Shown one piece after another: positions 4,648-8,363 of a stretch of DNA of 8,363 nt. Position 1 is the first letter of the stretch; every line of letters begins with the position of its first letter. The position numbers were made by a program, and so were the translations under genes. Below the pieces are notes generated by a model. That model did not search any database. It was not told where the DNA came from and saw only the letters and a program-made list of their open reading frames with translations. Origin of the DNA: Actinomycetota bacterium (GTDB lineage Bacteria > Actinomycetota > Acidimicrobiia > Acidimicrobiales > Microtrichaceae); the NCBI GenBank assembly GCA_005777415.1, contig SXMI01000242.1, positions 1 through 8,363 of the forward strand, written 5' to 3'.

Positions 4648-7332
4648 GTGCCGACGGTCATGCTCATCGACGGGAACTCGCTCACCTACCGGGCGTTCTT
4701 CGCGCTGCCGACCGACCTGACGACCGCATCGGGGCAGGTGACCAACGCCGTCCTGGGGTTCACGTCCATGCTGGTGAACCTGGTGCGGGACCACCGCCCC
4801 GATCAGGTGGTGGTGACCTTCGACCGGCCCGAGCCGACCTTCCGTCACGAGCGGCTGGACACCTACAAGGCGAACCGGGAGTCGACGCCGGACCTCCTCG
4901 TCCAGCAGATGGGTCTGGTCCGGGAGGTGGTCGACGTCCTGGCGCTCCCGGTCGTCGAGATGGCGGGGTTCGAGGCCGACGATGTCATCGCCACGCTCGC
5001 CACCCAGGCGGCCGCCGGCGGGAGGGACGTCGTGATCGTCACCGGCGACCGGGACAGCTACCAGCTGGTCCAGGACCCGCACGTCCGGGTGCTCTACAAC
5101 AAGCGCGGGGTCTCGGACTACGCCCTCTACGACGAGCAGGGGATCCTGGACCGGACCGGCGTGACGCCGGCGCAGTACGTCGACTACGCGGCGCTCCGCG
5201 GTGACCCGTCGGACAACCTGCCGGGGGTTCCCAAGGTTGGTGAGAAGACGGCGGCCAAGCTGATCACCACCTACGGGGACCTCGACGGGATCTTCGCCCA
5301 CGTCGACGAGCAGACCCCGGCACTTCGGGCCAACCTGGCCGAGCACGAGCGGCAGGCCCGGACCAACGCCGAGCTCATGCGGCTGGTCCGGGACGTCCCG
5401 TTGCCGGTCGGCATCGACGACCTGCACCAGGGGGCGGTGGACGTCGACGCCGTCCGGGAGCTCTTCCGGTTCCTCGAGTTCAACTCGCTGCTCGGCCGGC
5501 TCCCTGCGGCGTTCCCCGACATCTTCGAGGCGTCGACGGAACCGGAGGACGGCCCGGGACGGCGGGTCCTCGAGGCCGAGGTCGACGTGGTGGCCGACGC
5601 CGGAGCGGCGCGGGCGGCGCTGGAGACGCTGGCCGCCGCCCCCGTGGTGGCCGTGGCGGGGGCGTGGGTGGGGGAGCCCGGCCGCAGCGAGCTGCTGGGT
5701 CTGGCGCTGGTCGGCGATCCGAGCGAGGGGGCGGCGACGTACCTCCCCGCGGCGCTCGTGTCCGAGGTGCTGGAACCGCTCGCAGCGGTGCTCTGCGCCG
5801 GACCGGAGGTCGTCGCCCACGATGCCAAGCCGTTGGTGCGTTCGCTGCTCGCTCTGGGTTCGGACCTGCGAGGCCTGGCGCTCGACACGAAGTTGGCGGC
5901 GTACCTCCTGGACCCGGCCGACACCGCCTACGAGCTCGACGACCTGCTGGCGTCGCACGCTGCGGCCGAGCTGGCGGGCTCGGACGCCGTGCCGGACGGA
6001 CAGCTCGACCTGGGTGGCGGGCAGGTCGACGCCGCGGTGCAGGCCGGGCGGCGGGCGCTGGGGGTGGCCGAGCTGGTCGGTCCCGTGTCCGCAGCGCTGG
6101 CGGCCCTGTCGCTCGCGGAGCTCAACCGGGACATCGAGGTGCCGCTGGTCCGGGTGCTCGCCCGGATGGAGCACCTGGGGATCGGCGTGGACGTCGACGT
6201 GCTCCGCTCGCTGAACGCGGAGCTGACGCAGACCGCCGACCGGGAACGGGCGGCCGTGGTCGAGCTCGCCGGTCACGAGTTCAACGTGAACTCCACCCCA
6301 CAGCTGCGGACCGTGCTGTTCGACGAGCTGGGCCTGACCCCGCAGAAGAAGACCAAGACGGGGTACTCGACCGACCAGGCCACGCTCGAGAAGCTCCGGG
6401 ACGACCACCCGGTCGTGGAGCACCTGCTCCGGTACCGGGAGGTCGAGAAGCTCCGGTCCACCTACGGCGAGGGGTTGCTGGCCGAGGTCGCGGCCGACGG
6501 CCGCATCCACGCCACGTTCAACCAGACGGTGGCGCGCACCGGCCGGCTGTCGTCCGACGCCCCGAACCTGCACAACATCCCGGTACGCACCGAGGAGGGC
6601 CGTCGCTTCCGTGAGGCGTTCGTGCCCCGGGCCGGCTGGCAGTTCCTGGTCGCGGACTACAACCAGATCGAGCTGCGCTGCATCGCCCACCTGTCGGGCG
6701 ACCCCGGTCTGATCGAGGCCTTCACCTCGGGCGAGGACATCCACGACCGGACGGCGGCCCGGGTGTTCGGCGTCGAGGCGTCGGCGGTCAGCGTCGAACA
6801 GCGGTCCAAGGCGAAGATGGTCTCCTACGGGCTGGCCTACGGCATGGAGGCGTACGGCCTCGGGCAACGCCTGGGCATCCCGACGGGTGAGGCCCAGGAG
6901 ATCCTCGACGCCTACTTCGAGGCGTTCCCGAGCGTTCGTGACTTCATGGACCGGACCGTCGCCGAGGCGAGGGACCGGGGCTACACCGAGACGGTGTTCG
7001 GGCGTCGTCGTCGCATCCCGGAGTTGGCGTCACCGCAGCGCAACGTGCGTCTGGCCGGGGAACGGCAGGCCATGAACGCCCCCATCCAGGGCCTGGCGGC
7101 CGACATCTTCAAGGTCGCGCTGGTCCGACTGGACCGCGGGATCGACGAGGCGTCGCTGTCGAGCCAGCTGATCCTCCAGGTCCACGACGAGGTCCTGGTC
7201 GAAGTGTCGCCCGGCGAGGAGGCCGCCGCCGAGGCGGTCGTCCGTGACGCCATGTCGAACGCCTTCGACCTGCACGTCCCGCTGGACGTGAACCTGGCCG
7301 TCGGCGGGTCCTGGGCCGCCGCCAAGGCCTGA
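4648..7332 (+). CDS. polA: DNA polymerase I
   Basis: 894 residues from GTG (E. coli enzyme 928). It removes RNA primers and fills gaps in lagging-strand synthesis and excision repair. N-terminal 5' nuclease (1 to about 290): D8, D59, YKANR (73-77), EADD (109-112), VTGDRD (131-136), GDPSDNLPGVPKVGEKTA (185-202). Middle 3'-5' exonuclease-like domain (about 305-490): its first motif should carry an Asp-x-Glu pair but reads VVAVAGAW (333-340), and the last Tyr/Asp motif is also missing, so proofreading is presumed lost, as in Taq and mycobacterial PolA. Polymerase domain: TGRLSSDAPNLHNIP (631-645), motif A VADYNQIELR (D670), O-helix R719/K723/Y727, motif C LQVHDEVL (H846, D847, E848). Spacings D670-R719-D847 match E. 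coli D705-R754-D882 exactly. Y727 occupies the E. coli F762 position, as in M. tuberculosis PolA. The GTG follows a TAGGCT box by 7 bases. The methyltransferase gene starts 4 bases after the stop, so co-transcription is likely. Confidence 0.97.
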   Translation: MPTVMLIDGNSLTYRAFFALPTDLTTASGQVTNAVLGFTSMLVNLVRDHRPDQVVVTFDRPEPTFRHERLDTYKANRESTPDLLVQQMGLVREVVDVLALPVVEMAGFEADDVIATLATQAAAGGRDVVIVTGDRDSYQLVQDPHVRVLYNKRGVSDYALYDEQGILDRTGVTPAQYVDYAALRGDPSDNLPGVPKVGEKTAAKLITTYGDLDGIFAHVDEQTPALRANLAEHERQARTNAELMRLVRDVPLPVGIDDLHQGAVDVDAVRELFRFLEFNSLLGRLPAAFPDIFEASTEPEDGPGRRVLEAEVDVVADAGAARAALETLAAAPVVAVAGAWVGEPGRSELLGLALVGDPSEGAATYLPAALVSEVLEPLAAVLCAGPEVVAHDAKPLVRSLLALGSDLRGLALDTKLAAYLLDPADTAYELDDLLASHAAAELAGSDAVPDGQLDLGGGQVDAAVQAGRRALGVAELVGPVSAALAALSLAELNRDIEVPLVRVLARMEHLGIGVDVDVLRSLNAELTQTADRERAAVVELAGHEFNVNSTPQLRTVLFDELGLTPQKKTKTGYSTDQATLEKLRDDHPVVEHLLRYREVEKLRSTYGEGLLAEVAADGRIHATFNQTVARTGRLSSDAPNLHNIPVRTEEGRRFREAFVPRAGWQFLVADYNQIELRCIAHLSGDPGLIEAFTSGEDIHDRTAARVFGVEASAVSVEQRSKAKMVSYGLAYGMEAYGLGQRLGIPTGEAQEILDAYFEAFPSVRDFMDRTVAEARDRGYTETVFGRRRRIPELASPQRNVRLAGERQAMNAPIQGLAADIFKVALVRLDRGIDEASLSSQLILQVHDEVLVEVSPGEEAAAEAVVRDAMSNAFDLHVPLDVNLAVGGSWAAAKA

Positions 7333-7336
7333 GCGC

Positions 7337-8128
7337 GTGGCGGTGGAACCGGGCGACGCCGACCGGTCGGACGGTCACTGGTTCGAGGCGCTGGCCGACC
7401 ACATGGGCCCCGCCTACCTGCGCTACTCCTTCACGCTCGGGACCGGCCAGGAGGTCGACAGCCTGATGGGCGCGCTCGGGTTGTCGCCCGGCGACCGGGT
7501 GCTCGACGTCGGCTGCGGGCCGGGGCGTCACGTGCTGGAGCTCGCTCGTCGCGGGGTGCGGGCACTCGGGGTGGACGTCAGCGAGCGGTTCGTCGAGGTG
7601 GGTCGGGACCTGGCCGCCGCCGAGGGTCTGGACGACCTGGCCCGGTTCGTCCGGCTCGACGCCCGGAACCTGACCGGTTCGGTGCCGACCGGCTTCGACG
7701 CGGCCATCTCGCTCTGCCAGGGGGCGTTCGGGCTGGGAGGCCCCTCGCAGGCCGATGACCCGCAGAACCTGGCGCCCGACGGGGCCGTGCTGGGCGGGAT
7801 GTTCGCGGCGTTGCGTCCGGGTGCGCCGCTCGCCGTCTCGGCGTTCTCCTCGTACTTCCAGGTGCGGTTCCTCGAGGACGGCGATGCCTTCGACGCCGCC
7901 GGGGCCGTGAACCACGAGCGGACCGAGGTCCGGGACCCGGACGGCGTCCCGGTGCCGGCCGATCTGTGGACGACCTGCTACACGCCCCGGGAACTGCGGC
8001 TCCTCGCCGAGCGCGTGGGGCTCGTCGTCGACGACGTCTGGTCCGTCTCGCCCGGTCGCTACGGGCCCCACCCGCCCACGACCGACTCCCACGAGTTCCT
8101 CCTCCTGGCCCACCGGCCCGAGGACTGA
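7337..8128 (+). CDS. Class I SAM-dependent methyltransferase, substrate unknown
   Basis: 263 residues, GTG start 4 bases after the polA stop; AAGG at 7324-7327 gives a modest ribosome site with 9-base spacing. The Rossmann-fold SAM site is clear: motif I VLDVGCGPGRH (55-65), acidic end of strand 2 GVDVS (78-82), FVRLDARNL (104-112), and motif IV FDAAISLCQGAFG (120-132). MFAALRPGAPLAVSAF (155-170) is the usual strand-5 region. The leader DHWFEAL-type segment and YLRYSFTLGTGQEVD (27-41) before motif I recall a widespread uncharacterised bacterial methyltransferase group; this argues for the upstream GTG instead of the ATG at 7403, which would remove residues 1-22. There is no NPPY or other DNA/RNA amino-methylase motif and no substrate domain, so a small-molecule target is as likely as a macromolecule. 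Position between polA and probable rpsA suggests co-expression with polA, perhaps by translational coupling; it does not identify the substrate. Confidence 0.88.
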   Translation: MAVEPGDADRSDGHWFEALADHMGPAYLRYSFTLGTGQEVDSLMGALGLSPGDRVLDVGCGPGRHVLELARRGVRALGVDVSERFVEVGRDLAAAEGLDDLARFVRLDARNLTGSVPTGFDAAISLCQGAFGLGGPSQADDPQNLAPDGAVLGGMFAALRPGAPLAVSAFSSYFQVRFLEDGDAFDAAGAVNHERTEVRDPDGVPVPADLWTTCYTPRELRLLAERVGLVVDDVWSVSPGRYGPHPPTTDSHEFLLLAHRPED

Positions 8129-8135
8129 TCCAGCT

Positions 8136-8161
8136 CCGGCCCGGATCAGCCGGGTTGCCGG
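8136..8161 (+). terminator. Probable intrinsic-type terminator after the methyltransferase
   Basis: CCCGG (8140-8144) pairs with CCGGG (8150-8154) around the loop ATCAG, and an outer CCGG (8136-8139) can pair with CCGG (8158-8161) across a 3-base bulge. A short T-run, CATTTT, ends at 8167. It begins 8 bases after the methyltransferase stop, a sensible place to end the polA-methyltransferase transcript. Confidence 0.5.
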
Positions 8162-8167
8162 CATTTT

Positions 8168-8181
8168 CCCGCTCCAGCGGG
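8168..8181 (+). other. Second perfect hairpin upstream of the rpsA promoter
   Basis: CCCGC (8168-8172) and GCGGG (8177-8181) form a perfect 5-bp stem with the loop TCCA. It follows the T-run of the first hairpin and ends 6 bases before the TAGCCT box, so it occupies the promoter spacer. It may be a second terminator stem or a chance palindrome. Confidence 0.3.
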
Positions 8182-8187
8182 CTCGGG

Positions 8188-8193
8188 TAGCCT
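8188..8193 (+). promoter_or_regulatory. -10 box TAGCCT upstream of the probable rpsA gene
   Basis: TAGCCT fits the TAGNNT boxes seen before the other genes but is preceded by GG instead of CC. It lies 36 bases before the TTG start, which predicts a short leader of about 30 bases. GAAGAG (8218-8223), 6 bases before the TTG, is a poor but possible ribosome site. Confidence 0.4.
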
Positions 8194-8229
8194 CTCCGGG
8201 TCCCTGTCCCCGAGTGTGAAGAGTCCCCC

Positions 8230-8363
8230 TTGTCCGACGAGACCCCCGCTGAGGCCCAGCCGCAGGACACTGCGGTCGCCACCATGGCCGACGAGTACGT
8301 GCCCCGCCAGATCATCGACGACGACCTCGGCGGGATGTCGCTCGACGACGCCTACGCCGCCAC
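8230..8363 (+). CDS. rpsA: Probable 30S ribosomal protein S1, N-terminal fragment
   Basis: Only the first 44 codons are inside the window and none of the S1 RNA-binding repeats is visible. The reading begins at TTG (8230): an acidic, Ala/Pro/Gln-rich lead of 18 residues, then an in-frame ATG at 8284 opening MADEYVPRQIIDDDLGG, followed by MSLDDAYAA. An acidic tail leading into a short DD.G..S.DDA.AAT-like stretch is typical of actinobacterial S1 before the first repeat, and rpsA directly follows polA in M. tuberculosis (Rv1629-Rv1630), so S1 is the best reading. TTG is preferred because it is closer to the TAGCCT box and a weak GAAGAG site, and coding-like composition extends back to it; ATG 8284 cannot be excluded. 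The assignment leans on synteny. Another acidic protein remains possible until the downstream sequence is seen. Confidence 0.6.
   Translation, partial: MSDETPAEAQPQDTAVATMADEYVPRQIIDDDLGGMSLDDAYAA

Noticed and set aside
4621..6867. 748-residue open frame on the minus strand
   Set aside because: It is antisense to polA and ends without any recognisable domain. Codon bias in GC-rich genes commonly leaves the opposite strand open.
7109..8164. 351-residue open frame on the minus strand
   Set aside because: It covers the methyltransferase in antisense and is rich in Arg, Gly, His and Pro. The sense frame holds the SAM-binding motifs.
8214..8218. GTG codons just upstream of the probable rpsA start
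   Set aside because: Both GTGs are out of frame with the acidic coding sequence that follows.
1..8363. CRISPR arrays, tRNA or rRNA genes, insertion sequences, attachment sites
   Set aside because: No regularly spaced direct repeats, no tRNA-like cloverleaf in the short intergenic gaps, no transposase or integrase motif and no terminal inverted repeats were seen.

Overview
The window is high-GC DNA (roughly 70% by eye) with GTG and TTG starts, an ANTAR-type response regulator and the gene order response regulator - polA - (methyltransferase) - probable rpsA. M. tuberculosis has the same backbone (Rv1626 pdtaR, Rv1629 polA, Rv1630 rpsA), so an actinobacterium is likely. A non-mycobacterial, perhaps acidimicrobial, lineage is my guess and the sequence does not prove it. 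Coding density is very high: I see no mobile element, CRISPR array, tRNA or rRNA, and no gene-free stretch over about 135 bases.

Layout. On the minus strand, positions 1-1668 hold the N-terminal 556 residues of a GAF-GGDEF-EAL cyclic-di-GMP protein that runs off the left edge. Upstream of it (1713-3530, minus) is a complete 4-alpha-glucanotransferase (malQ, GH77). A 69-base divergent promoter region (3531-3599) separates malQ from the rightward genes. These are a 94-residue helical, coiled-coil-like protein of unknown function (3600-3884), a PdtaR-like ANTAR response regulator (4019-4594), DNA polymerase I (4648-7332), a class I SAM methyltransferase 4 bases downstream of polA (7337-8128), and the start of a probable 30S ribosomal protein S1 gene (8230 to the right edge).

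Regulation. The clearest signal outside the genes is a recurrent -10-like box, TAGNNT, usually in the context CCTAGRCT. Before the c-di-GMP gene, the 94-residue gene and polA it ends 6-7 bases upstream of the start codon, with no Shine-Dalgarno sequence; malQ has a weaker version (CAGACT). That geometry predicts leaderless transcripts. The response regulator and probable rpsA genes instead have leadered transcripts. The regulator's leader is about 80 nt, can fold, and carries a clear GGAGGG ribosome site before a TTG start. The tetramer CTAG occurs four times in the window by my reading, each time inside one of these -10 boxes. Hairpins after the response regulator and after the methyltransferase may end transcription.

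The genes do not form one pathway. The right half is a housekeeping neighbourhood (RNA-binding antiterminator, replication/repair polymerase, ribosomal protein). The left half is alpha-glucan metabolism plus c-di-GMP signalling. I found no convincing novel multi-gene system. The items most worth following are the leaderless-promoter pattern, the unrecognised 94-residue protein, and the methyltransferase lodged between polA and rpsA.
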